A program made the translations under genes and the position numbers. A stretch of DNA of 48,543 nt from Streptomyces hilarionis (GTDB lineage: Bacteria > Actinomycetota > Actinomycetes > Streptomycetales > Streptomycetaceae): positions 1-48,543 of the forward strand of contig NZ_JAHHIT010000077.1 in the NCBI RefSeq assembly GCF_024539675.1, given 5' to 3'. Below the pieces are notes generated by a model. That model was not told the DNA's origin, ran no database searches, and was given only the letters and a program-made list of their open reading frames with translations. Shown here in pieces: positions 23,475-33,117 of this stretch (position 1 is its first letter; each line of letters opens with the position of its first letter).

Positions 23475-25958
23475 CTACTTCCGCCCGATCCGCAGGAAGG
23501 TGACCGAGTTCGCCGGGAAGGTGTACGTGAACTTCCGCGCGACCCCGGTGAACGTCGAGGTCACCGGCGCGACCGCGGTCGCCGTCTCCGAGTTGACCGC
23601 GTCCGGCGCGGCCGTCAGCGTGGTCACCCGGGCCCTGGACGCGACCTTCGCCCGGCCCAGGTCGATCGCCGTGCGCGCCTCGGAGGACTGGGCGTTGACG
23701 ACCTTGACGATCAGGTCGCCGCTCTTCTCGTCCCGGGTCACGACCTGGCGGAACGGCTCGGCGGGCTTGTCGTCGGTGAAGCCGCCCCACTCCTGGCCGT
23801 CGAGGTAGAGCGTGACCTGGCGGCCCCGCACCTTGACGTGGACGTCGTAGGCGCGGCCCGTCTCCACGGAACCGGCCTGGGAGATCAGCGTCGACTTGCC
23901 GCCGTCCACGGCCTGCTCGACCGCCGACCGGGTGTTGTTCCAGCCGCCCAGGTTCCACCAGTAGTAGGTGCCGGTGTCCTTGACGCCGAAGGCGATCAGG
24001 AAGCCCTCCTTGCCCGACTTCTTGGTGGCCTTCACCCGCAGGTCGTAGTCGTGCCAGGCGGGGTCACCGGCCGAGACCATGGTGTTCTCGGCGGCGGTGT
24101 CGCTCTGCACGTACTGCCCGTCCTGGAGCGACCAGCTGCCGCCGCCGGTGTGCGTCCACTGCGCCGCGTCGCCGGAGAAGTCGTCGCTCAGCAGGGTGGC
24201 GCCGTCCGCGCCGGTCACCCGGACGTCGTCGTAGGCCGCGCCGGTGGCCCAGGTGGAGAGGCCGACGGCCCCGGCGATCGGCCCCTGGAGGGACGGGGTG
24301 CCGGTGGCCGTGGACGGGACCACGCGGTCGCCCACGTTGGTCATGAACAGCTTCTGCACCTCGTAGTTGGCCGAGTTCCAGGAGGCGTGGTTGTTGAACC
24401 ACACCAGGTCCGGCCGCCACTGCACATAGTCCTCGTTGGCGAAGAGCGGCGCGTAGGAGGCGAGCTCGACGACGTCGGCGTTGCGCTCCAGGCCGGTCAT
24501 GTACGCGGCCTCGGCCAGTCCGTTCTTGAAGGCGTTGCCCTGGGAGGCGTACTCGCCCAGGAACACCTTGGGGCCGCCGCGGTCGTAGGAGTCGTAGCGG
24601 TCGTTGTTCTGAAGGAACCACTGCGGGCTGTTGTAGTAGTGCTCGTCGACCATGTCGACGCCGGCGTCCCGGTTGAGCTGCCAGGCCGCGTCGAAGGTCG
24701 GACCGGAGTCGTCCGGGCCGGAGTTGGAGATGACGGTGACGTCCGGGTACTTCGCCTCGATCGCGGCGCGGAACTCCTCGAAGCGGGCGAAGAACTCGGC
24801 GGGGAGGTTCTCCTCGTTGCCGACCTCGATGTGCGTCAGGCGGAAGGGGCGGGGGTGGCCCATCCGGGCGCGCTTCGCGCCCCAAGTGGAGGTCACCGGC
24901 CCGTTGGCGAACTCGATCAGGTCGAGGGTGTCCTGGACGTGCCGCGCGAGCAGCGCGTCGTCCACGACCGCCCGGTTCTGGCCGCAGCCGGTCACCAGGG
25001 CCGGCACCACGGGCAGCGGCATCGCGCCGACGTCCTCGGCGAGGCGGAAGTACTCGTAGTAGCCGAGGCCGTAACTCTGGTTGTAGCCCCAGAAGTTGGC
25101 GTTGGTCGCCCGCTGCTCGACGGGGCCGATCGTGTCCTTCCACTGGTAGGAGCGGGCGCGCTGCCAGTTCGAGGCCTCGCTGTAGTCCTGCATCGAGCCG
25201 GTGTTGACCAGGCAGCCGCCGGGGAAGCGGACGAAGCCCGGTTTCAGGGCGGCGATCTTCTCGGCGAGGTCCTTGCGCAGGCCGTTGGGCTCGTGCCTGT
25301 AGGTGTCGCGGGGGAACAGGGAGACCATGTCGAGGGCGGCCGCGCCGGAGGAGGCGACCCTCAGCCGTCCGACGCTGCTGGTGCGGGCGGCGGTGAAGGT
25401 CGCCCGGTACCGTGCCCAGCCCTTCGTCCGCACGGCCACCCTGCGGGCCGTGGCGAGCGTGCCGTCGGCGTCCTCCAGGCTCACGGTGAGCGTGCTGCCG
25501 CCCTCGGCGCGGGCCCAGACCGAGAAGTCGTACTTCCTGCCCTGCTCGACCCGGACGCCGGTGTTGTACCCGGAGTTGGTGACGGACGACCCGGCGCCCA
25601 GGGAGAGGTAGGAGCGGTTGCGCTCGTTCAGGCGTCCCGCGTCGCCGAGGACCTGGGCGCTGCCGTCGACCGTCCAGGAGGTCAGCGGGGTGTACGAGCG
25701 GTTGTCGTCCGGGGCGTACTCGAAGGACCGGTTCTGCACGAGTTCGGCGTACAGACCGCCGTCGGCCGCCCGGTTGATGTCCTCGAAGAAGACGCCGTAC
25801 ATCGTGTCGTCGATCGTCGCGCCCCTGGCGGCGGGGTCGACGGTGAGGGTGTAGTCGGTGGGGTCGGCGGCCCGGGCGGGGGCCGGGACCAGTCCCGCGG
25901 TCAGCAGGAAGGCGCTCGCCCCGAGACCGAGTCCCAGTCGGGTGGTGCTGCGTGACAT
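23475..25958 (-). CDS. Secreted GH51 alpha-L-arabinofuranosidase
   Basis: This 827-aa secreted enzyme should release arabinose from arabinoxylan and related hemicelluloses. The signal peptide ends near APARAA (about 33). A galactose-binding-like CBM (about 95-215) precedes the GH51 barrel, which has the acid/base glutamate in HIEVGNEEN (E382) and the nucleophile in FLGEYAS (E469). A concanavalin/LamG-like module (about 550-730) splits the barrel from the C-terminal GH51 sandwich, which resumes at RDEKSGDLIVKVVN. The ATG at 25958 follows CGGAG by six bases. An upstream in-frame extension to 26168 is not signal-like and was rejected. Confidence 0.92.
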   Translation of the reverse strand: MSRSTTRLGLGLGASAFLLTAGLVPAPARAADPTDYTLTVDPAARGATIDDTMYGVFFEDINRAADGGLYAELVQNRSFEYAPDDNRSYTPLTSWTVDGSAQVLGDAGRLNERNRSYLSLGAGSSVTNSGYNTGVRVEQGRKYDFSVWARAEGGSTLTVSLEDADGTLATARRVAVRTKGWARYRATFTAARTSSVGRLRVASSGAAALDMVSLFPRDTYRHEPNGLRKDLAEKIAALKPGFVRFPGGCLVNTGSMQDYSEASNWQRARSYQWKDTIGPVEQRATNANFWGYNQSYGLGYYEYFRLAEDVGAMPLPVVPALVTGCGQNRAVVDDALLARHVQDTLDLIEFANGPVTSTWGAKRARMGHPRPFRLTHIEVGNEENLPAEFFARFEEFRAAIEAKYPDVTVISNSGPDDSGPTFDAAWQLNRDAGVDMVDEHYYNSPQWFLQNNDRYDSYDRGGPKVFLGEYASQGNAFKNGLAEAAYMTGLERNADVVELASYAPLFANEDYVQWRPDLVWFNNHASWNSANYEVQKLFMTNVGDRVVPSTATGTPSLQGPIAGAVGLSTWATGAAYDDVRVTGADGATLLSDDFSGDAAQWTHTGGGSWSLQDGQYVQSDTAAENTMVSAGDPAWHDYDLRVKATKKSGKEGFLIAFGVKDTGTYYWWNLGGWNNTRSAVEQAVDGGKSTLISQAGSVETGRAYDVHVKVRGRQVTLYLDGQEWGGFTDDKPAEPFRQVVTRDEKSGDLIVKVVNAQSSEARTAIDLGRAKVASRARVTTLTAAPDAVNSETATAVAPVTSTFTGVARKFTYTFPANSVTFLRIGRK

Positions 25959-26093
25959 GGATGCTCCGAAGCTCTGCGTACACGAATGTTCGACATGCCG
26001 GACATTGATCAGCACTTCGAACGGCAAGATAGGGAGGGGGCCGATGAGCGTCAATGGGTCGCGCGGCAGCGGAAGTTTCGGGAGGGACGCACG

Positions 26094-26537
26094 ATGGGCG
26101 AGTTCTGGCCGGTGTCCGACGTGCTGGCGCATCTGTCCGGGACCTGGCGCACGGAGCGGTCCGTGCACGACCTCGCGAGCGGGGACACGGGCACGTTCAC
26201 GGGCACGACCGTCTTCTCACCGCTCGACGGGGGCGGTCTGCTGCACCGGGAGAGCGGCACGTTCGCCTGGCGGGGCGTCGCCCGGCCCGCCGAGCGCACG
26301 CTGCGCTTCCTGCCGGCGGCGACGCCCGGCGCGGCGGACGTCCGGTTCGCCGACGGGCGTCCCTTCCACGACGTGGACCTGAGGACCGGCCAGCACACCG
26401 CCGACCATCCCTGCGCGGCGGACCTCTACCGGGGCGAGTACACCGTCTCGGACGCGGACCGCTGGCGGACGGTGTGGCGGGTGGCCGGCCCGGCCAAGGA
26501 CCTGCTGCTCAGGACCGACTACACACGCGTCGGCTGA
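26094..26537 (+). CDS. DUF6314-family protein
   Basis: This 147-aa soluble protein has the family pattern: a start VLAHLSGTWRTERSV, then GTTVFSPLDGGGLLHRESG, then a HPCAADLYRGEYTV block and an end WRVAGPAKDLLLRTDYTR, suggesting a lipocalin-like beta-barrel. The function is unknown. I chose the ATG at 26094 because GGGAGGG lies seven bases upstream; an earlier in-frame ATG at 25986 would add an unrelated leader. Its end overlaps the convergent phosphatase-like gene by 19 bases. Confidence 0.82.
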   Translation: MGEFWPVSDVLAHLSGTWRTERSVHDLASGDTGTFTGTTVFSPLDGGGLLHRESGTFAWRGVARPAERTLRFLPAATPGAADVRFADGRPFHDVDLRTGQHTADHPCAADLYRGEYTVSDADRWRTVWRVAGPAKDLLLRTDYTRVG

Positions 26538-27112
26538 ACCGGCACGCCTTCGAAGCGCAGGTTCCAGCGCCCGCCCCGGCCGGTGACGGTGGTCGCCGAC
26601 AGGGGGCGCACGTCGATGTTCCAGTACGTCGCCGGGGGCGCCTTGAGCGCGTAGACCACGGCCGCGCGGATCACGCTCGGCTCGGCGACCGCGACGATCT
26701 TGTCGCCGTCGCCGACGGGCCGGGTGTCGAGCCAGTCCCCCACCCGCGTGATGAAGTCCAGCAGGGACTCGCCGCCGTGCGGCGTCGCCAGCGGGTCGGC
26801 CAGCCAGGCGTCCACCGCCTGCGGTTCACGGGCCATCGCCTCGCCGAGCGTGAGACCCCGCCAGCGGCCCATGTCGCAGTCGCGCAGCGCGAGCTGCACC
26901 AGCGGCGCGTACCCGAGGGCGTCGCCGGTCGCACGGCTGCGCGGCGTGGGCGAGCAGTACCGCAGACCGGCAGCGGCCAGCGGCAGGAGGTCGGGGACCG
27001 CCCGCTGCACCTCGTCCCAGCCCGCCTGGTCGAGCGGGCGGTCGTCCTCGAAGCGCTCCGCGAGCAGCGCGGAGCTGCGAGCGGCGGCGACGAACGTGAC
27101 CCGAAGTGGCAT
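26519..27112 (-). CDS. Histidine-phosphatase-fold protein lacking the RHG motif
   Basis: The 197-aa protein resembles the phosphoglycerate-mutase/histidine-phosphatase superfamily through the C-terminal blocks YCSPTPRSRATGDALG (about 52-67), DCDMGRWRGLTLGEA (about 79-93), HGGESLLDF (about 111-119) and VAEPSVIRAAVVYAL. The N-terminal catalytic LVRHGxT is replaced by VTFVAAARSSALL, so the phosphorylated histidine is missing. The second conserved histidine is replaced too (AEPSVI instead of SHGGVI). It is therefore probably not an active phosphatase; binding or regulatory roles are possible. The start at 27112 is chosen from the family start MPLRVTFV. Confidence 0.78.
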   Translation of the reverse strand: MPLRVTFVAAARSSALLAERFEDDRPLDQAGWDEVQRAVPDLLPLAAAGLRYCSPTPRSRATGDALGYAPLVQLALRDCDMGRWRGLTLGEAMAREPQAVDAWLADPLATPHGGESLLDFITRVGDWLDTRPVGDGDKIVAVAEPSVIRAAVVYALKAPPATYWNIDVRPLSATTVTGRGGRWNLRFEGVPVQPTRV

Positions 27113-27216
27113 GCGGCGATGGTGAGCCGCCGAAGTGCGCAGGTCAAGAGGCGTTACCTGGTGGTTGTCACGACTGCGCCAAACCTTGTCGGAAGGTCTG
27201 GACACGACAGGGCAAG

Positions 27217-27654
27217 TCACTCGAAAACGAGCGCCATCCATTGCTCGGGCGCGGCGAGCGGCCGGAATCCGGCCTTCTCGTACACGCCGTGCGCGTCGTG
27301 CGTGGCGAGCAGGATGCGGCGCAGCCCGTACGGCGCGAGGTGGTCGCGCGCCGCCTCGGCCAGCGCGGTGCCGATCCCCTTGCCGCGTACCGCGGGGTCC
27401 ACGTACACGTCGCACAGCCAGGCGAAGGTGGCCAGGTCGGTCACGACCCGGGCGCAGGCCACCTGTTCACCGGAGGCCGTGTCGTACACCCCGAAGTTCA
27501 GTGAGCCGGCGATCGCCCGCTCCTGCGTGTCCAGGGTCCGCCCGATCGCCCAGTACGCGTCGGCCGAGAGCCAGCGGTGCACGCGCCCGACGTCGACGCG
27601 GGCGGGGTCGGCGGAGATCTCGTAGCCCTCCGGGAGGCCGGGTATGTCGGTCAT
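27217..27654 (-). CDS. GNAT-family N-acetyltransferase
   Basis: This 145-aa acetyl-CoA-dependent acyltransferase has the motif A pyrophosphate loop VRGKGIGTALA (about 93-103), preceded by the LCDVYVDPA strand, and the C-terminal THDAHGVYEKAGFRPL. The protein begins MTDIPGLPEGYEIS. The ATG at 27654 is taken from family length. The frame stays open upstream but overlaps the neighbouring MocR gene. It lies 26 bases downstream of the MocR gene on the same strand and may be co-transcribed. The substrate is unknown. Confidence 0.88.
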   Translation of the reverse strand: MTDIPGLPEGYEISADPARVDVGRVHRWLSADAYWAIGRTLDTQERAIAGSLNFGVYDTASGEQVACARVVTDLATFAWLCDVYVDPAVRGKGIGTALAEAARDHLAPYGLRRILLATHDAHGVYEKAGFRPLAAPEQWMALVFE

Positions 27655-27680
27655 GGCGGGATCCTCACAGCGAGTGGGCG

Positions 27681-29130
27681 TCATGTCGAACGGTTTGCGG
27701 GCAGCGCCTCCTCGCACGCGGCCTCCAGCCGCCGCACGCCCTCGGCGATCTCCTGCGTCCCGGCGACGGCGGCGAAGCTCAGCCGGACGTGCGCGGCGGG
27801 GGGTTCGGCGCTGAAGTAGGGCCGGCCTGGGTTGAGGGCGACGCCGGCGCGCAGCGCGGCGGCGGCGAAGGCCGCCTCGTCCGTGCCGTCGGGCAGCCGC
27901 AGCCACAGGTGGTAGCCGCCGGACGGGATGTGCGGCAGCGCCAGCCGGGGCAGGCGCAGCCGCAGCGCCGCGCTCATCGCGTCGCGCCGGGCTCTCAGCT
28001 CGGCCGCCACGGAGCGCAGATGGCGCGGCCACGCCGGTGAGCCGACCAGTTCGAGGGCCGCCTCCTGCAACGGGCGGGGCACGAAGAAGCTGTCGACGAC
28101 CTGGATGGCGCGCAGCCGCTCCAGTACCGGGCCGCGGGCGACCAGGGCGCTGACCCGGAAGCTGGGCGAGGTCGCCTTGGTCAGCGACCCCACGTGGACC
28201 ACGACGCCGTCGGGGTCCTCGGCGGCCAGCGGACGCGGCAGGGGGCCGGCGTCCTCGTGCGCGAGCCGGCGCACGAAGTCGTCCTCCACCACGAACGCGC
28301 CCGCCTCCCGGGCGATGCGCAGCACCTCGGCCCGCCGGCCGGCGGCCAGGACGGCCCCGGTCGGATTCTGGAACAGCGGCTGGCAGACGAAGACGCGGGC
28401 GCCGCTCGCCCGGAACGCGTCGGCGAGCAGTTCCGGTCGGACGCCGTCCGGGTCGACCGGGACCGGGACGGGCCGCAGCCCCGCCGACCGGGCGATCGCG
28501 AGCATGCCGGGGTACGTCGGGGACTCCACCAGCACCGGCGCGCCGAGCGGGGCCAGGGCGCGCAGGGCGGTGGTCAGCGAGGCCTGGCCACCGCCGCTGA
28601 CCAGCACCTCGGCCGCGGTGACCGGCCCGCCCACGGTGCGTGCGAACCACGCGCGCAGTTCCGGCAGCCCCTCCATCGGCGGGCGCCCCCAGGCGCCGGG
28701 CCGGCGACCCGCCCGGGCCAGGGCCGCGGCCATGGCCCGCTCCGGCTGCAACGAAGGGTGGAGGTAGCCGCCGTTGAACTCGATCACTCCGGGCGGCGGG
28801 GCGGACAGCGAGACCGTGACGCCCGAGGCGTCGACCGAGCGCGGGACGAGGTCGCCCGCGCCGTCCGCGCTCAGCGACACCTCCTGCCAGGACGTGTCTC
28901 CGGCGGGGGCGGAGGTGCGCGACGGCCGGGCCCGGAAGGCGCCCGCGCCGGGGCGGGTGACCACGAGCCCCTCGGCGGCCAGGTGCGCCAGCGCCCGCGA
29001 CACGGTCACCGGGCTCACCCGGTACCTCTCGACCAGGGCCCGACTCGACGGCAGTTTCCCACCAGGTGAGTAGCGGTCGAACTCCCGACGCAGCTGTTCC
29101 GCCAGTTCAGCCACGCTGCTACGCTCTTGC

Positions 29131-29132
<2 letters not shown>
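27681..29132 (-). CDS. MocR-family (GntR HTH/aminotransferase) transcriptional regulator
   Basis: This 483-aa fusion has an N-terminal GntR winged helix (about 5-70, PSSRALVERYRVSPVTVSRAL) and a C-terminal class I aminotransferase-like domain with the PLP lysine in HVGSLTKATSPSFRV. Such proteins usually sense PLP, GABA or amino-acid-type effectors and often control a divergent gene. Here the divergent gene encodes an EamA transporter whose ATG shares two bases with this start (CATG at 29130-29133). An inverted repeat at 29148-29172 is the likely operator. Confidence 0.92.
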
Positions 29133-30057
<925 letters not shown>

Positions 30058-30145
30058 CCAGGGGCCGCCCGCGACGCACGCGCGGTGCGCGAGGGCGGCG
30101 ACGACCCGGCGGGACGGACCGCCGGTACGGGTGAGGAGGCTCCCC

Positions 30146-30349
30146 ATGCGCGCAACCACGGGCGACCAGCTTGTCCAGCACGGCAGGGTGGTCGGGCAAC
30201 ACGACAAGGTCGGCGAGATCGTCGAGGTACTGGGCCAGGGCGGCGACCCCCCGTACCGCGTCCGCTTCGAGGACGGGCACGAGGGCGTCTGCTCGCCCGG
30301 CCCCGACACCGAGATCCGCCACCGCACCTCCGGGGAACGGCGGCCCTAG
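30146..30349 (+). CDS. DUF1918-domain protein
   Basis: This 67-aa protein matches the small DUF1918 beta-barrel family common in actinobacteria. It starts MRATTGDQLV, then VVGQHDKVGEIVEVLG, then PPYRVRFEDGHEGVCSPGPD. GAGGAGG lies seven bases before the ATG at 30146. Its stop overlaps the end of the convergent hydrolase gene by four bases. The function is unknown. Confidence 0.85.
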   Translation: MRATTGDQLVQHGRVVGQHDKVGEIVEVLGQGGDPPYRVRFEDGHEGVCSPGPDTEIRHRTSGERRP

Positions 30350-31599
30350 CCGAAGGCGCCCGTTTCCCACCGGCGGGCGCGGCGCGGGGGGTCGGCCGGC
30401 TGTCCGTAGTGGTCGGCGACCACCCTGGCCATCGCTCCGATCCGGTCCTTCCTCACGTCCTGGGCCGCGAAGAAGACGTGCCCGCGCACCTCGGGACGCG
30501 CGGCGGCCAGGTCGAGGTGGGCCGACAGTTCGGCCGGGTCCTGCCAGGCGGCGGACTGCGTCGGGTCGCCCGCCCGGTACAGGGCCTCGCCGATGTACAG
30601 CCGGGTGCGGCTGCCCTTCGCCACGTCCGCCCACCAGGGCACCAGCTTCGCGTAGTCGGCGACCGACAGCCCGATGTTCCAGTAGAGCTGCGGAACGACG
30701 TAGTCGATCCAGCCCTCCTTCACCCACTTGCGCGTGTCGGCGTGGATGTCGTCGTACGACTGAAGGGCCCGGGTGTCGGAGCCGCGCGAGTCGGTGGAGG
30801 CGTTGCGCCACACGCCGAAGGGGCTGATCCCGAACTGGGTCCCGGGCCGGGTGGCCCTGATGCGGGCGGCCGTCTCCAGCACCAGCCGGTCGACGTTGTC
30901 GCGCCGCCAGGCCGCCCTGGTGGCGAAGGCGCCGCCGTGGGCGTCGTAGGCGTCGTCGTCGTCGAAGGTCTGCCCGGCGACCGGGTACGGATAGAAGTAG
31001 TCGTCGAAGTGCACGGCGTCCACGGGGTACTTCGCGACCGCGTCCAGGATGGCGTCCTGGACGAAGGCGCGGACCTCGGGCAGACCGGGGTTGTAGTAGA
31101 GCCGCCCGCCGAACGGCACCACCCAGTGCGGGTGCCGGCGCGCGGGGTGCGCGGCGACCAGCCGGGAGGGGTCGTCGTGGGTCGCGATCCGGTAGGGGTT
31201 GAACCAGGCGTGCAGCTGAAGGCCGCGGGCGTGCGCCTCCGCGACCGCCGTGCCCAGCGGATCCCAGCCCGGCGCCCTGCCCTGGACGCCGGTGAGCACC
31301 TCGGACCACGGTTCGAACGGTGAGGGCCACAACGCGTCGGCCGTGGGCCGCACCTGGAGGATCACCGTGTTCAGCCGTCTGCGCACCGCCGCGTCCAGCA
31401 GGGCGACGAGTTCGGCGCGCTGGGCGGCCGCGGTCAGGCCGGTCCGCGACGGCCAGTCACGGTTGGAGACGGTCGCCAGCCACATGCCCCGCATCTCGCC
31501 GGTCGCCCGCCGCTCCCGTCCGGGCGCGGCCGACGCGCCCGTCGTGGTGAACGCCGACAGCGCTGCCAGCGCGAACGCCCGCCGGGTCAGTCGCCCCAT
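30346..31599 (-). CDS. Secreted GH10-like (GHL10/DUF187) hydrolase
   Basis: This 417-aa exported TIM-barrel protein belongs to the GHL10 type (YngK-like). It carries a Tat-like leader RLTRRAFALAALSAFTTTGASA, then MRGMWLATVSNRDWPS, TVILQVRPTADALWPS, LHAWFNPYRIA, VDAVHFDDYFYPYP, FGISPFGVWRN and WIDYVVPQLYWNIG. These are the hallmarks of a putative glycoside hydrolase acting on extracellular polysaccharide or peptidoglycan-linked sugars. The substrate is unknown. The ATG at 31599 is favoured; an ATG at 31608 adds three residues. Confidence 0.87.
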   Translation of the reverse strand: MGRLTRRAFALAALSAFTTTGASAAPGRERRATGEMRGMWLATVSNRDWPSRTGLTAAAQRAELVALLDAAVRRRLNTVILQVRPTADALWPSPFEPWSEVLTGVQGRAPGWDPLGTAVAEAHARGLQLHAWFNPYRIATHDDPSRLVAAHPARRHPHWVVPFGGRLYYNPGLPEVRAFVQDAILDAVAKYPVDAVHFDDYFYPYPVAGQTFDDDDAYDAHGGAFATRAAWRRDNVDRLVLETAARIRATRPGTQFGISPFGVWRNASTDSRGSDTRALQSYDDIHADTRKWVKEGWIDYVVPQLYWNIGLSVADYAKLVPWWADVAKGSRTRLYIGEALYRAGDPTQSAAWQDPAELSAHLDLAAARPEVRGHVFFAAQDVRKDRIGAMARVVADHYGQPADPPRRARRWETGAFG

Positions 31600-31624
31600 C
31601 GCACACATCCCCACATACTCTGCG

Positions 31625-31644
31625 GATCCGTTCGGTAACGGATC
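31625..31644. promoter_or_regulatory. Palindrome upstream of the GHL10 gene
   Basis: GATCCGTTCGGTAACGGATC has perfect 8-base arms around CGGT and begins 26 bases upstream of the GHL10 start. It could be a repressor operator or a small hairpin. The regulator is unknown. Confidence 0.45.
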
Positions 31645-31689
31645 GTTTCCGGGGCCCAGCATGCCCCCACCCCGACGATCGATCATCGA

Positions 31690-31701
31690 TACTTGCTAGT
31701 A
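31690..31701. promoter_or_regulatory. Short dyad in the promoter region of the dehydrogenase gene
   Basis: TACTTGCTAGTA is a TACT-N4-AGTA dyad about 80 bases upstream of the 3-hydroxyacyl-CoA dehydrogenase start and in a relatively AT-rich stretch. TetR-type fatty-acid-catabolism regulators use similar sites, so a regulatory role is plausible but unproven. Confidence 0.35.
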
Positions 31702-31781
31702 ACGTGCACGATCGGAGCAGGCCGTCCGGGACCCGGCAGACCTGCCACAGCCAACAGAGTCAGCGCGGCGAAAGGTGCGAT

Positions 31782-32639
31782 GTGACCGACATCGAACGGG
31801 TCGGAGTGGTGGGCTGCGGCCAGATGGGGGCGGGCATCGCCGAGGTCTGCGCGCGCGCCGGCCTCGACGTCAAGGTCGCCGAGACCAACGGCGAGGCCCT
31901 GGAGATCGGCCGGACCCGGCTGCTCAACTCCCTGGCCAAGGCCGCCGAGCGCGGCAAGATCTCCGAGGAGGAGCGGGACGCCGCGCTGGCGCGCCTGAGC
32001 TTCACCACGGACCTCGGCGAGTTCGCCGACCGCGACCTGGTCGTCGAGGCCGTGGTCGAGAACGAGCAGGTCAAGACGGAGATCTTCCAGGTCCTCGACC
32101 AGGTGGTGACCCGCCCGGACGCGATCCTGGCCTCCAACACCTCCTCCATCCCGCTGGTGAAGCTGGCGGTCGCCACCTCGCGGCCCGACCAGGTCGTCGG
32201 CATCCACTTCTTCAACCCCGCCCCCGTGCAGCAGCTCGTCGAGCTGATCCCGGCGCTGACCACGTCGGAGGGCACGCTCGGCAGGGCGCAGCTGTTCGCC
32301 GAGAAGGTGCTGGGCAAGCACGCCATCCGCGCCCAGGACCGCTCCGGCTTCGTGGTCAACGCGCTGCTGATCCCCTATCTCCTGTCCGCGATCCGGATGT
32401 TCGAGACGGGCATCGCCAGCCGCGAGGACATCGACAACGGCATGGAGATGGGCTGCGCCCACCCGATGGGGCCGCTGAAGCTGTCCGACCTGATCGGTCT
32501 GGACACGGTCGCCTCGGTCGCGTTCTCGATGTACGAGGAGTACAAGGAGCCGCTCTACGCCGCTCCCCCGCTGTTGCAGCGCATGGTCGACGCGGGCCGG
32601 CTGGGCCGCAAGACCGGCTCGGGCTTCTACACCTACTGA
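31782..32639 (+). CDS. 3-hydroxybutyryl-CoA (3-hydroxyacyl-CoA) dehydrogenase
   Basis: This NAD(P)-dependent enzyme interconverts 3-hydroxyacyl-CoA and 3-ketoacyl-CoA in butyrate and fatty-acid metabolism. The 285-aa protein has the Rossmann motif GVVGCGQMGAGIA (about 7-19), ASNTSSIPL, the catalytic histidine in GIHFFNPAPV and the signature RSGFVVNALLIPYL. The GTG at 31782 follows GAAAGG by seven bases and fits the family length of about 282-286; an upstream ATG at 31704 would add a non-homologous leader. A strong terminator follows. Confidence 0.93.
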   Translation: MTDIERVGVVGCGQMGAGIAEVCARAGLDVKVAETNGEALEIGRTRLLNSLAKAAERGKISEEERDAALARLSFTTDLGEFADRDLVVEAVVENEQVKTEIFQVLDQVVTRPDAILASNTSSIPLVKLAVATSRPDQVVGIHFFNPAPVQQLVELIPALTTSEGTLGRAQLFAEKVLGKHAIRAQDRSGFVVNALLIPYLLSAIRMFETGIASREDIDNGMEMGCAHPMGPLKLSDLIGLDTVASVAFSMYEEYKEPLYAAPPLLQRMVDAGRLGRKTGSGFYTY

Positions 32640-32672
32640 GCCGCGTCGCAGGGTCCTCCCCGCCGGCCGGTC

Positions 32673-32706
32673 ACGGGCCCGGCGCTCCGCGGAGCGCCGG
32701 GCCCGT
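32673..32706 (+). terminator. Rho-independent terminator
   Basis: The sequence ACGGGCCCGGCGCTCC-GC-GGAGCGCCGGGCCCGT is a perfect palindrome, followed on the plus strand by TTCGTT after the arm's last T. It starts 33 bases after the dehydrogenase stop. Confidence 0.85.
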
Positions 32707-32837
32707 TTCGTTCACACGCCGTGTGCGCTCCGGGCCCGCATATGCCGCACGCACACTCTCCCCCGGGGCCCGCCGGGCCGGTTCACTCATCATGCGCACG
32801 TAAGGGATGTGAGACGACCACGGAAAGGAGCGGACAC

Positions 32838-33095
32838 GTGACCACCGATTCCGAGCATCCCGTCGTCCATGGAGAACTCGCGGAGTTACGGCGACGCCTC
32901 GACGTGGCGTACGCCCGCGTCGAGGGCGGTCTGGCCCTGCTGACGCACCGCACCGAGGAGACCGCCAAGGAGCTCGACGAACTGAGCACCCGCATCGTGA
33001 CGTTGGAGCACTCCCGCTGGCCGCTGCCGGCCGTCTGCGCGCTCACCGCCGTCGGCGCACTCGCCGTGACGGCCTGGCAGGCCTTCGGACACTAG
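32838..33095 (+). CDS. Small C-tail-anchored coiled-coil protein
   Basis: This 85-aa hypothetical protein has a Glu/Arg/Leu-rich helical region (about 12-56, likely coiled coil) and a single C-terminal transmembrane helix (LPAVCALTAVGALAVTAW), giving a tail-anchored topology with the N-terminus in the cytosol. The GTG at 32838 has AAAGGAG eight bases upstream, which supports expression. I do not recognise a named family. It converges on the NUDIX gene. Confidence 0.68.
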   Translation: MTTDSEHPVVHGELAELRRRLDVAYARVEGGLALLTHRTEETAKELDELSTRIVTLEHSRWPLPAVCALTAVGALAVTAWQAFGH

Positions 33096-33117
33096 CGCCC
33101 GGCCGGCGCGGGCGGGT

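Noticed and set aside
22617..25955. A 1112-codon open frame on the plus strand opposite the arabinofuranosidase
   Set aside because: It is the antisense of the GH51 gene and MFS relic, rich in Val/Gly/Asp/Arg with no domain. Long antisense frames are usual in GC-rich DNA.
26070..26080. CGGAAGTTTCG as a hemicellulase-regulator operator for the GH51 gene
   Set aside because: It has a mismatch to the CGAA-N-TTCG type dyads I know and is over 100 bases from the GH51 start; too weak to list.
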